This document shows, in pieces, positions 8,776 to 16,977 of a stretch of DNA of 32,097 nt. A model generated the notes under the pieces. It had not been told where the DNA came from, ran no database searches, and saw only the letters and a list, made by a program, of their open reading frames with translations. The number at the start of each line of letters is the position of its first letter. Within the stretch, counting starts at the first letter, position 1. The position numbers were made by a program, and so were the translations under genes. The stretch spans positions 1 through 32,097 of the forward strand of contig JANQGO010000230.1 of the NCBI GenBank assembly GCA_028277285.1, in the 5' to 3' direction. The DNA comes from Alphaproteobacteria bacterium (lineage in GTDB: Bacteria > Pseudomonadota > Alphaproteobacteria > SP197).

Positions 8776-10035
8776 TCAGTGCAGCCAGGTGTAGGGGCCG
8801 GTGCCGCCCTCATCAAGCAGGGCACCGGAAACAAACCGGTCGAGCGCGAACGGCTCGATCAGCGGATGGGGTTTGCCCGTCGCCACCGTGTGGGCCATGC
8901 ACCAGCCCGCCGCCGGCGTCGCCTTGAACCCCGAGTAACCCCAGCCTGCGTTGAGATAGAAGCCGCCGACGGGCGTCGGACCGACGATGGCGCTGCCGTC
9001 CGCGGCGATATCGGCGATCCCGCCCCAGGCGCGCATCATGCGCACCCGGCTCAGGAACGGCAGGATGTGCACCAGTTTTGAGGCGACCTCGCCGATTCTG
9101 ACGACACTGCCCCGCTGGGCGTAACTCGCCAGCGGTTCCAGGTTGCCGCCCATGACAATCTCGCCCTTGTCGGTCTGGCTGGCATAGGCGAAGCCAATGT
9201 TCATATTGGTCACACGATGCAGGATCGGCTTGAGCGGTTCGGAGACGAAGGCCTGAACCGCGTAGGTCTCGATCGGCAGGCTGAGACCGGCCATCGCCGC
9301 GAGGACGCTGGAGTGACCGGCCGTGGAGACGACGACGGTATCGGTCTCGATCACGCCATGGCTTGTCTCGACGCCCGCGATCCGGTTGCCGCCAAGCTTG
9401 AAGCCCGTGACCTCGCAGTTCTGCACGATGTCGACACCCAACCGGTGCGCCGCACGCGCGTAACCCCAGGCCACGGCGTCGTGGCGCGCGGTGCCGGCGC
9501 CGTCCTGCACCAGGCCGCCCAGCACCGGGACGGGCGGTTCGGCACCGATGGCAAGCGCCGGCTCCAGGCGGCGCAAGGTCTCGATGTCGACGACACGCGC
9601 CTCGATTCCCCGAAGTTTCAAACCGTTGGCCCGGCGGATAAAGTGATCGAGCTGGCCGTCACTATGGGCGAGATCCAGATAACCCCTGGGGCTGAACATG
9701 ACGTTGAAATTGAGCTCGCGCGAGAGACCGGACCACATGGTGAGCGCATGACCGAAGAAGTCCCGATTGCCCGGCAACAGATAATCGGCCCGCACGATGG
9801 TCGTGTTGCGCCCGGTATTGCCGCCGCCCAGCCATCCCTTCTCCAGCACGGCGACGTCCGTGACGCCGTGCTCCTTGGCCAGGTAGTAGGCGGTCGCGAG
9901 CCCATGGCCGCCGCCGCCCACAACGACGACGTCATAGCGCGGTTTGGCGCGCGCAACGCCGAACACAGGTTCCGTGGCACCGCCCCAGCCCAACGCCTGG
10001 GCCGCCAGATGGAAGAAAGAGTAGCCGGTCGTCAT
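8776..10035 (-). CDS. soxB: Sarcosine oxidase, beta subunit
   Basis: The catalytic beta subunit, 419 residues, binds FAD and covalent FMN in the sarcosine oxidase heterotetramer. The FAD-binding motif is at about 34-52 (YDVVVVGGGGHGLATAYYLA) and is followed by AVLEKGWLGGGNTGRNTT. The His of GTARHDAVAWGYARAAH (about 185) matches the family position that carries the covalent FMN. The C-terminal part (GWGYSGFKATPAAGW) is typical. ATG 10035 is used; a GTG one codon upstream is possible. A TTGACA box at 10067-10072 on this strand would put transcription start almost at the start codon, so the message may be leaderless or the real -10 lies elsewhere. The gene diverges from the M29-like gene. Confidence 0.95.
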   Translation of the reverse strand: MTTGYSFFHLAAQALGWGGATEPVFGVARAKPRYDVVVVGGGGHGLATAYYLAKEHGVTDVAVLEKGWLGGGNTGRNTTIVRADYLLPGNRDFFGHALTMWSGLSRELNFNVMFSPRGYLDLAHSDGQLDHFIRRANGLKLRGIEARVVDIETLRRLEPALAIGAEPPVPVLGGLVQDGAGTARHDAVAWGYARAAHRLGVDIVQNCEVTGFKLGGNRIAGVETSHGVIETDTVVVSTAGHSSVLAAMAGLSLPIETYAVQAFVSEPLKPILHRVTNMNIGFAYASQTDKGEIVMGGNLEPLASYAQRGSVVRIGEVASKLVHILPFLSRVRMMRAWGGIADIAADGSAIVGPTPVGGFYLNAGWGYSGFKATPAAGWCMAHTVATGKPHPLIEPFALDRFVSGALLDEGGTGPYTWLH

Positions 10036-10043
10036 CACCTGCC

Positions 10044-10072
10044 ATTTGCCCAGCCGGAGGTCTTCATGTCAA
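10044..10072 (-). promoter_or_regulatory. Putative promoter of soxBDA
   Basis: On the minus strand a perfect TTGACA (-35; 10072 down to 10067) is followed after 17 bases by GCAAAT (-10; 10049-10044), a weak match. The -35 box touches the palindrome at 10072-10087. The predicted start of transcription falls at about 10037, very close to the start codon, which is a reason for caution. Confidence 0.5.
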
Positions 10073-10087
10073 TCTGTGATCACAGAT
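10072..10087. promoter_or_regulatory. Palindromic operator 1 (ATCTGTGATCACAGAT)
   Basis: A perfect 16-bp palindrome sits in the 79-bp gap between the divergent soxB and M29-like genes. Its 12-bp core CTGTGATCACAG recurs at 11195-11206. On the minus strand the core lies one base upstream of the TTGACA -35 box of soxB. The half sites TGTGA and TCACA are joined without the six-base spacer of a CRP site, so a different regulator is likely. Confidence 0.7.
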
Positions 10088-10114
10088 ACTCAGACGATCG
10101 GGAAACCAAGTGTC

Positions 10115-11185
10115 ATGACTGATCATGCGATGGCCGAAGCCGGCGCCCGCAACCTGCTGGAGGCCTGTATCGGGGCCCATGCCGGCGACCGCGTGCTGGT
10201 GGTGAAGAGCGACGGCGCCGACGACTACGACCCGGCGGTCGCCGACTTCGTCAGCAGTATCGCCGCCGATATGGGCTGCGAGGCCCAGACCTTGATGGCG
10301 CCCGCTCTGGACAGTCCCCAGCACTTTCCCGATGAGGTCGCAAACGCCATGCAGGCGGTCGACCACACCGTGTTCTTTGCCCGCATCGGCGATCAGTTCC
10401 GGTTCTGCGAAACGCCCGGCCATTGCAGCAAGACCATGACCTACGCCCTCAATCTGGACCTGTTGGGATCCGACTTCTGCCGGGTGCCCCACAGTCTGAT
10501 GGTCGATGTGTTGGACCGCCTGAACACGCGCATCGCCAAGGGCGGCTCGTGGCGCATCACATGCCCCATGGGCACCGATCTTGAGGCCACGTCGGCACCG
10601 TTCGAGCCGGAAAGCCAGGAAGGCGATTTCACCGTAGACCTGTTCCCCATTGGGGTTTTCCGCCCGCTCGGCGCCGGCGACATGGCCGGGCGCCTGGCGA
10701 CGCGCTGGATCAGCCCAACGCTGAACCGGGTCTATGAACCCGCCGGTTTCGTGGTTGACGAGCCGGTGGTTCTGGCGATCGATGGCGGCCGCATCGCCGG
10801 TTTCGAAGGCCCCGACGCCAGGCGGGTCGAGGCGCACTACGACTATGTCGCCGGCCTGTTCGATATCGACGGCCGGAACGTCCATTCCTGGCATGCCGGC
10901 ATTCATCCGAAGACCTGGTACGACCGGCGCGTCGCCGACTCGCTCATCCGCTGGGGCACGGTCGCCTTCAACAGCCCGCGTTACACCCATTTCCACACCT
11001 GCGGCGACTACCCGCCGGGCGAAATCTCGCCGGTGCTGATCGACGCCACGATCACCTTCGACGGCGAGACCCTGTGGCAGGACGGCCGCTTCGCGTTTCT
11101 CGACCGCGACGACATGGTCGCCCTGCGCGACAGCCATGCCGGGGCCGCGGGCGCCTACGAGCCCTGCTGGGAAATCGGCCTCTAA
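10115..11185 (+). CDS. M29/NicX-like putative metal-dependent hydrolase or dioxygenase
   Basis: A 356-residue protein that I match only loosely to the M29 aminopeptidase-like group, which also contains NicX (dihydroxypyridine dioxygenase). Supporting features are the Rossmann-like N-terminal half (GDRVLVVKSDGADD), a C-terminal His-rich block at about 258-266 (SWHAGIHPKT), HFHTCGDYPPGE at about 291-302, and an ending of the type DGETLWQDGRFAFLDRDD. These histidines and acids are plausible metal ligands. ATG 10115 is chosen because the family-like sequence starts soon after it and the operator lies just upstream; a longer in-frame start at 10046 would place the operator inside the gene. It stands alone between two copies of the palindrome. 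The reaction is unknown. Confidence 0.7.
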   Translation: MTDHAMAEAGARNLLEACIGAHAGDRVLVVKSDGADDYDPAVADFVSSIAADMGCEAQTLMAPALDSPQHFPDEVANAMQAVDHTVFFARIGDQFRFCETPGHCSKTMTYALNLDLLGSDFCRVPHSLMVDVLDRLNTRIAKGGSWRITCPMGTDLEATSAPFEPESQEGDFTVDLFPIGVFRPLGAGDMAGRLATRWISPTLNRVYEPAGFVVDEPVVLAIDGGRIAGFEGPDARRVEAHYDYVAGLFDIDGRNVHSWHAGIHPKTWYDRRVADSLIRWGTVAFNSPRYTHFHTCGDYPPGEISPVLIDATITFDGETLWQDGRFAFLDRDDMVALRDSHAGAAGAYEPCWEIGL

Positions 11186-11193
11186 TCCGCAAA

Positions 11194-11207
11194 ACTGTGA
11201 TCACAGT
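11194..11207. promoter_or_regulatory. Palindromic operator 2 (ACTGTGATCACAGT)
   Basis: A perfect 14-bp palindrome with the same 12-bp core, CTGTGATCACAG, as the soxB/M29-like intergenic site. It ends one base before a TTGACG -35 box. The same order and spacing (core, one or two bases, TTGACR) is seen in front of soxB, which suggests one regulator for both operons. Confidence 0.7.
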
Positions 11208-11208
11208 C

Positions 11209-11238
11209 TTGACGGGTGACCGGCTCGCTTCTTAGGCT
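11209..11238 (+). promoter_or_regulatory. Putative sigma-70-type promoter of the CMD-mttB-decarboxylase operon
   Basis: TTGACG (11209-11214) and TAGGCT (11233-11238) are separated by 18 bases. Transcription would begin near 11245, leaving a leader of about 50 bases before the ATG at 11295. The palindromic operator abuts the -35 box. Confidence 0.55.
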
Positions 11239-11294
11239 GGCCACGAGAGCCTGCCGGCCAGGGCGCCAAGGCGGGCCGCCGGGGGGTGCGTGCC

Positions 11295-11894
11295 ATGACC
11301 GAGACGATCTGCTGGCTCGACGTCATAGAACCGGAGGATGCCAAGGGCACCCTTGCCGAGACCTATGATGCCATCCGCCGCGCCGACGGCTCCGTGCATA
11401 ATCTCTACAAGGCGATGTCGCTGCGGCCCGAGCCCATTCGCGCCGCCGACGACCACTACCGCGCCATCCTGCACAATCCCGATAGCGCCCTGCCCGACTG
11501 GTTCCTGGAACTGGTCGGCACCATGGTCGCGCGCCTCTGTGATTGCACCTATGCGACCACGCACCATGGCGCCAATCTGCGCGATCTCGTTGGCGACGTG
11601 GCCAAGGCGGACGCCATGCTGGACGCCGCCGTAGAAGGCCGGGAAACCGCGGTCTTGGAGACCAAGCTTGCCGCCCTGGTGACCTATGCGCGCAAGTTGA
11701 GCGAACATCCGGGCGATATGACCGAGCAGGATATCGCCGCGGCCCGCGCCGCCGGCGCCAGCGACGTCGAAATTTTGGAGACCGCCCAGGCCGCCGCCTG
11801 CTTTGCCTATTGGGCGCGCATCATCAACGCGATCGGCATTCAGATCGGCGACGAGACCGTCGGGCGTTACGGCGGCGGGACGTCTTCTTCATGA
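11295..11894 (+). CDS. Carboxymuconolactone-decarboxylase/AhpD-like protein
   Basis: A 199-residue all-helical protein of the CMD/AhpD superfamily, whose members often act as thiol-dependent peroxidases. The fold landmark is VARLCDCTYATTHHGANL (residues 78-95). In relatives this block reads C-x-Y-C-x-x-H-H. Here Cys84 and His90-His91 are kept, but the second Cys is Ala87, with an extra Cys at 82. The usual CxxC redox pair is therefore absent and a peroxidase role is doubtful. ATG 11295 is preceded by GGGGGG at a workable distance; a GTG at 11286 is the alternative. The stop overlaps the next ATG by four bases. Confidence 0.8.
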   Translation: MTETICWLDVIEPEDAKGTLAETYDAIRRADGSVHNLYKAMSLRPEPIRAADDHYRAILHNPDSALPDWFLELVGTMVARLCDCTYATTHHGANLRDLVGDVAKADAMLDAAVEGRETAVLETKLAALVTYARKLSEHPGDMTEQDIAAARAAGASDVEILETAQAAACFAYWARIINAIGIQIGDETVGRYGGGTSSS

Positions 11895-13339
11895 CCGTCC
11901 AGCAGAGAGACATCGACCAGACGGCCGCGCCGCGGCGCCGGCGCCGCAAGAAAGAGACGCCGCCGCCCCGGCGGTTTGCCACGACACTTCGCGTCAACCT
12001 CTTCAGCCAGTCCGACCTCGACCTGCTGCGCGCCGCCACCCTGCGTATCCTGGAGACGGTCGGCGTTGTCGTTGAGGACGAGCCAACGCGGTCGGCGTTG
12101 CTGGCCCGTCCCGGCTGCCGCGAGGGCGACGCGGGCCGGGTGATGATGATGCCGGATATCGTCGAACAGGCGCTCGAAACCGCACCGTCGGAGGTGCGGC
12201 TCTTTAACCGCAACGGCGATCTGGCCATGGACACGTCCGACGACGTGCCACGCTTCGCCCCGGGCGTCAACTGCATCAAGACACTGGATTACCGCACGGG
12301 CGAGCACCGGCCTTGCGTGCTCGCCGACATCGCCGCGACGGGCAAGGTCTGCGAGGCGCTGGGCAACCTGGACGTCGCGGCGTCACTGGGATTCCCCAGC
12401 GACGTACCGCCGGAGGACGAAGCGGTCTTGACCGTGCGGACACTGGTCGAGAACACGATCAAACCGGTCGCCTTTACCGGCCACGACGAAGAAGTCACAC
12501 GCCGCATCTGGCGGCATCTAAGCGAGGTCGCCGGCGGCGACGACGCGTTGGCGGACAAACCAACCGGCATCGATCTGGTCGGGCCGGTGTCGCCGCTCAA
12601 GCTGGGCAGCGAGACCTGCCGCCGTTTGCGCGACGCCGCGCGCATGGCGGTGCCGATCGTGTGTTATCCCGCGCTCTTCCCCGGCATGTCCGGCCCGATC
12701 ACGCTGGCCGGCTCGATCGCGCAATCGACCGCCGAGACGTTGGCCGGGCTCGTCATCCATCAGGCCGAGCGGCCGGGTGCGCCGCTGATGTCCGGCACCG
12801 CGATCCTGCCCATGGACATGCGCCGCGCCGATCTCGCCTATGGGTCGCCCGAGTACAGCCAGGCGGGTCTGGGGGCGGCGGAATTCTTCACCTATCTGGG
12901 CCTGCCGAGTTGGGTCGCGGCCGGTTGCAGCGATGCCCATGTGGTCGATCAGCAGGCCGCCGCGGAGGCCGCTTCCAACATGACCACGGCGGTCCTGTCG
13001 GGCACGTCCTTCGTGCACAACCTGGGCTACCTCTCGGCCGGACGAACCGGCTCGCTGGAGATGCTGGTCCTGGCCGACGAACTGGCCGGCATGGCGAGCC
13101 GCTTCGCCGCCGGTATTCAGGTCGACGAGGCAAGCCTGGCGGTCGACGTCGTTGCCCGCGCCGCCGGGGACAACAGCTTCCTGACCGACGAGCACACCCA
13201 TGGACGCTATCTGAACGAAATGTGGTTGCCGTCGCTGTTTGGCCGCTCCGATGTCGACATGTGGCATGAGGCGGGCGCCGAAACCCTGCAGGACCGCCTG
13301 CGGGCGCGCCTAGACGATATCCTGGGCTCGCCGCCATGA
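11891..13339 (+). CDS. MttB-family (trimethylamine/glycine-betaine-type) methyltransferase, no pyrrolysine
   Basis: A 482-residue protein of the MttB superfamily. Characterised members move a methyl group from a quaternary or tertiary amine to a corrinoid protein. After a basic N-terminal tail (PRRRRRKKETPPPRR, about 15-28) the TIM-barrel-type sequence runs from LFSQSDLDLLRAATLRILETVGV to the end. Recognisable blocks are PGVNCIKTLDY, TGIDLVGPVSPLKLG, SGPITLAGSIAQSTAETLAG and NLGYLSAGRTGSLEMLVLADELAGM. No in-frame TAG interrupts it, so it is the Pyl-free type related to glycine betaine methyltransferase. No corrinoid protein or reactivase is nearby. It overlaps both neighbours by four bases. 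The substrate is unknown. Confidence 0.88.
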   Translation: MTVQQRDIDQTAAPRRRRRKKETPPPRRFATTLRVNLFSQSDLDLLRAATLRILETVGVVVEDEPTRSALLARPGCREGDAGRVMMMPDIVEQALETAPSEVRLFNRNGDLAMDTSDDVPRFAPGVNCIKTLDYRTGEHRPCVLADIAATGKVCEALGNLDVAASLGFPSDVPPEDEAVLTVRTLVENTIKPVAFTGHDEEVTRRIWRHLSEVAGGDDALADKPTGIDLVGPVSPLKLGSETCRRLRDAARMAVPIVCYPALFPGMSGPITLAGSIAQSTAETLAGLVIHQAERPGAPLMSGTAILPMDMRRADLAYGSPEYSQAGLGAAEFFTYLGLPSWVAAGCSDAHVVDQQAAAEAASNMTTAVLSGTSFVHNLGYLSAGRTGSLEMLVLADELAGMASRFAAGIQVDEASLAVDVVARAAGDNSFLTDEHTHGRYLNEMWLPSLFGRSDVDMWHEAGAETLQDRLRARLDDILGSPP

Positions 13340-14817
13340 ACGACCGGGCCGGACAATCGCCGCCGCCGGACGGCCATCGCCTTGAACGCGATGCCGAGCG
13401 GATGCGCGCCGATGGTTACGCGGCGATCGATCTGCTCGTCGACCATCTGGCAACCTTGGCCGACCGGCCCGTCGGCAAGATCGCCGACGTTGACGAACTG
13501 ACCGGCCTCTTCAGCGGTGCGCCGCCGCGCCACGGCCGCCCGTTCGCCGAGGTTCTGGAGCGGGTCGATCGCGACATCTTCGCCAACAGCCTCTTGTGCA
13601 ACCACCCCCGATACTTCGCCTTCGTTCCCGGCCCCAGCAACTTTTATGGCATGCTGGCCGACGCCTTGGCCGCGGGCTTCAATGTCTTCACCGGAACCTG
13701 GCTCGAGAGTTCCGGCCCGGCGGCCCTAGAACTCTCGATGATCGACTGGCTGTGCGGCACGGCGGGGCTGCCGGATGAGGCCGGCGGTCTGTTCGTCAGC
13801 GGCGGATCGGTCGCCAACCTCACCGGCCTTGCCGTCGCGCGTCACGTGAAGCTTGACGACCGGACCGACAACGCCGTCATCTATTGCTCCGATCAGGTTC
13901 ACGCCTCCGTCGACAAGGCGCTCTTCCTGCTCGGCTTCCGGCGCGAGCAACTCCGTCGCCTGCCCTGCGATGAAAACTTCCGCCTCGATCCCGGTACCCT
14001 GCGGGACGCCGTATCCAGCGACCGCCAGGCCGGCAAGCGGCCGTTCTGCGTCGTCGGCAATGCCGGGACCACCAATACCGGGGCCGTCGATCCGCTGAAC
14101 GACCTCGCCGATCTCTGCGGCCAGGAAGGGATGTGGTTCCATATCGACGGCGCCTATGGGGCAAGCGCGGTGCTGGGCAAGCTGGGCCGCGACATGCTGA
14201 CCGGTCTGGGCCGCGCGGATTCGCTGGTGCTGGACCCCCACAAATGGCTGTTTCAGCCGTTCGAGATCGGCGCTGTTCTCGTGCGTAACCGAGCACTTCT
14301 GTCAGAGACCTTCCGGGTCTCCGCCGACTATATGCAGGATACAGAAGCCGAAGGCCTGGAGACCAACTTCTGCGACTACGGCATTCAGCTTAGCCGCGGC
14401 TTCCGCGCCCTGAAGCTGTGGATGAGCCTTGAATGCTTTGGTCTGGACGCCATGACGCAGGCCATCGACCACGGCATCGAGCTTGCCGAGGTGGCGGAGG
14501 CCGCAGTCGCGAGCGACCCCCGGTTCGAACTGACATCGCCGGCCTGCCTGGGCGTGGTCACGTTTCGTTACCACGGCAGCCCGCCCATGAACGAAGAAAC
14601 CTGCGACAGCATCAACCGTCTGATATCGCGCGACGTCATGGCATCGGGTGATGCCGTGGTGACGTCGACGATGTTGCGCGGCCGGACGGTCTTGCGGCTG
14701 TGCACGATCAACCCGCGCACGACCCACGACGACATTCGCAACACGGTCGGTCTTCTGGCGGAGGTCGGTGACCGCGTGGCTGGCTCGACCGCGGCCCGGC
14801 AGGCTTCATCAACCTAG
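13336..14817 (+). CDS. PLP-dependent decarboxylase, group II (aromatic-amino-acid/glutamate decarboxylase family)
   Basis: A 493-residue pyridoxal-phosphate enzyme. The PLP lysine is K303 in LDPHKWLFQP. H189 (SDQVHASVDKA) is the ring-stacking position and D271 (WFHIDGAYGAS) the pyridine-nitrogen partner. The N-terminal dimer region contains CNHPRYFAFVPGPSNFYGMLAD, as in aromatic-L-amino-acid decarboxylases. Members turn amino acids into amines, and some relatives act as aldehyde synthases. Its ATG overlaps the mttB-like stop by four bases, so it is co-translated with the methyltransferase, perhaps acting on a (methylated) amino acid. The convergent minus-strand gene ends 29 bases away. Confidence 0.9.
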   Translation: MNDRAGQSPPPDGHRLERDAERMRADGYAAIDLLVDHLATLADRPVGKIADVDELTGLFSGAPPRHGRPFAEVLERVDRDIFANSLLCNHPRYFAFVPGPSNFYGMLADALAAGFNVFTGTWLESSGPAALELSMIDWLCGTAGLPDEAGGLFVSGGSVANLTGLAVARHVKLDDRTDNAVIYCSDQVHASVDKALFLLGFRREQLRRLPCDENFRLDPGTLRDAVSSDRQAGKRPFCVVGNAGTTNTGAVDPLNDLADLCGQEGMWFHIDGAYGASAVLGKLGRDMLTGLGRADSLVLDPHKWLFQPFEIGAVLVRNRALLSETFRVSADYMQDTEAEGLETNFCDYGIQLSRGFRALKLWMSLECFGLDAMTQAIDHGIELAEVAEAAVASDPRFELTSPACLGVVTFRYHGSPPMNEETCDSINRLISRDVMASGDAVVTSTMLRGRTVLRLCTINPRTTHDDIRNTVGLLAEVGDRVAGSTAARQASST

Positions 14818-14846
14818 CAACCCGACACAGTTCTGCGCGTTGATCC

Positions 14847-16919
14847 TCAAACGGCGTCGGCCAGAGCGATGTACTCGCGACGAAACGGCAGGTCCGGATC
14901 CGCGGGCGGCGAGTCCATCTCACGTGCCGCGCGATGACCATCATGGACCGCAACCGCGATGATCGACGGTACGGCGCAGTCGCCAATTGCCTGAACGGAC
15001 TTGATGCCGGCCGCTTCGAGCTTGTCGTTGTCATCGGCCAAGACCCGGTAGAGCGAATCGTTGGGCTGGCGCGACGTCACCATGACAACAGACCGAGCTT
15101 TCAACGCGCGGACCCGCTCGGAATAGACACACGCGCCGTCCACGTCACCATCGCCAATCGCCTTCAGGTTATGGCTGACGACGATCTCGACACCGCATTC
15201 AAGCAATCTCTCTTGGATGCGGTGCTGCTCCAGCGTGTTTTCCGTCCACGCCGAGGCACAGGTCCCGGTCGTGACGAGGGTCACGTCGTGACCGTCATTG
15301 CGCAGCTTCTCGGCCACCACGCCGCCCATGTAGAAGTTGTCGTCGTCGAACACGATAACCGGCCCGGTGATGCCGGTTCCCGCAGCGACATCTTCGGGCG
15401 TAAAGACGTTATCGCCATCCGCGCCGGGGATTGTCGCGGCGTTGGTGATACCCACCCCGTCCTTACGCCACGCGGCGCCAGTCGCGACAAGGACGTGTTC
15501 GAAGCCGAACTCCAGGACGTTCTCGGGCGTCAGGTGGCTGTCCCGATAGACCTCGACGTTGGCCATGTCCTGAATGCGCCCGACACGCCAATCGCGCACC
15601 CGCGCCCAGGCCGACAGGCCCGGAAGGCTGCTCTCCCATGTCACCCGGCCACCAAGTTCCGTCGTGGCCTCGGCCAGGGCAACCCGATAACCGCGCTGAC
15701 CGAGCGCGCGCGCTGCTTCCAGACCGGCCGGGCCGGCACCGACGACCAGGATGCCGTCATCGGAACCTTTGGCCGCGATGGTCTCGGGGTGCCAGCCGCG
15801 TGACCACTCATCGCCCATGGTCGGGTTCTGGGTACAGCGCATGGGTGTGGACGTGTGTTGGCCGGAGACGCAGATGTTGCAGCCGATGCACTCGCGGATC
15901 TCCTCGACGCGACCCTCCTCGATCTTCTTCGGCAGGAACGGATCGGCAATGGACGGCCGCGCGGCGCCGATCATGTCGACGACACCGCGCTTGATCTGAC
16001 TGACCATCGTATCGGGCGAGGTGAACCAGCCGACACCGACAACGGGTTTTGTCGTCACCGATTTGACGAAGGCGATGTGGGACTCCTGGATGCCCTCCTC
16101 GCCAAACCGCGAGGTCACGGAGTCGTTGGCCCAATCCGCAACATTGACGTCCCAGAGATCCGGCAGTTCGGCCAACATTTCGACGATCTCCCGGCCTTCG
16201 CCGTCGCTGGTGATGCCGTCGTCGCCCAGCAGTTCGTCGACGGCGAGGCGGATGGCGATTCCGCAGCGGTCGCCGACCGCCTCCTTGGTGTCTTCCAGGA
16301 TCTCGCGCGTCAGGCGGACCCGGTTCTCAAGGCTGCCGCCATACTCATCGGTCCGGTGGTTGCGGCGTGCCTGCATGAAATGCATCAGCACCGTTGAGTC
16401 ATGGCCAGCATAGACATAGACGATATCGGTGTCGGCCTCTTTGGCGCGAAGCGCGGCGTTGCGATGCCAACGACGCATCTCGCGAATGTCCGCCTTGTCC
16501 ATCGCCCGGGTCTGTGTCGGGACGCCAATAACGCCTGCGCGGTTCGAGGGGCCGAGCGGCTTCATGCGCGTCCACAGGTTCTGGGTGCCCACGCCGTTAT
16601 GCGCCAGTTCGACACCGGCAAGCGCGCCGTGACGATGCACGGCGTCGTTCATGAGGGCCAGGCACTTGACGTCGTAGGCGTCCCAGAGCCGCGCCTGCGG
16701 CTCCGGCGAGTAGTCGGACGTCGGATGGATCATACACTCCTCGGTGCAGACGACCGCCCAGCCACCCTCGGCCTTCACCTCGCGCATCTTGGCGTGGGTC
16801 TGCGGCCAGTTGAAACCCATGCCGCAACAGTGCGGCACCTGATAGAAACGGTTCTTGGCCGTCACCGGGCCGATCGTCACCGGCTCGAACAGGATGTCGT
16901 ATCGGGCATCGCGGGTCAT
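14847..16919 (-). CDS. Trimethylamine-dehydrogenase-family flavoprotein, paralogue A
   Basis: A 690-residue iron-sulfur flavoprotein of the TMADH/histamine dehydrogenase family, which includes enzymes for N-demethylation of dimethylglycine and N-methylproline. An FMN-binding TIM barrel has the cysteinyl-FMN residue C31 (RFYQVPHC). The catalytic pair Y170 and H173 (VYVYAGH), W263 and D266 are kept. The 4Fe-4S cluster is C344, C347, C350 and C362. A C-terminal dinucleotide domain begins at 394 (GAGPAG). Of the aromatic cage that holds trimethylamine, Tyr60 has become E61 and Trp355 is missing (VSGQHT), so the substrate differs. ATG 16919 follows a clear AGAGGAAG ribosome site. It is last in the minus-strand operon. 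Confidence 0.9.
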   Translation of the reverse strand: MTRDARYDILFEPVTIGPVTAKNRFYQVPHCCGMGFNWPQTHAKMREVKAEGGWAVVCTEECMIHPTSDYSPEPQARLWDAYDVKCLALMNDAVHRHGALAGVELAHNGVGTQNLWTRMKPLGPSNRAGVIGVPTQTRAMDKADIREMRRWHRNAALRAKEADTDIVYVYAGHDSTVLMHFMQARRNHRTDEYGGSLENRVRLTREILEDTKEAVGDRCGIAIRLAVDELLGDDGITSDGEGREIVEMLAELPDLWDVNVADWANDSVTSRFGEEGIQESHIAFVKSVTTKPVVGVGWFTSPDTMVSQIKRGVVDMIGAARPSIADPFLPKKIEEGRVEEIRECIGCNICVSGQHTSTPMRCTQNPTMGDEWSRGWHPETIAAKGSDDGILVVGAGPAGLEAARALGQRGYRVALAEATTELGGRVTWESSLPGLSAWARVRDWRVGRIQDMANVEVYRDSHLTPENVLEFGFEHVLVATGAAWRKDGVGITNAATIPGADGDNVFTPEDVAAGTGITGPVIVFDDDNFYMGGVVAEKLRNDGHDVTLVTTGTCASAWTENTLEQHRIQERLLECGVEIVVSHNLKAIGDGDVDGACVYSERVRALKARSVVMVTSRQPNDSLYRVLADDNDKLEAAGIKSVQAIGDCAVPSIIAVAVHDGHRAAREMDSPPADPDLPFRREYIALADAV

Positions 16920-16977
16920 GGGTCGTTCTTCCTCTGGTCGATATGGTCTTGTGGCAGCACCGCGCTTTGGAACGCGG

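Noticed and set aside
10076-10085. TGTGATCACA as a CRP/FNR-type site
   Set aside because: The half sites are right, but there is no six-base spacer between them. The strict no-spacer palindrome in two places points to another regulator.
11891-13339. Pyrrolysine (TAG) read-through in the MttB-family gene
   Set aside because: The frame is open for 482 codons with no in-frame TAG and ends in TGA, so no amber codon needs to be decoded.
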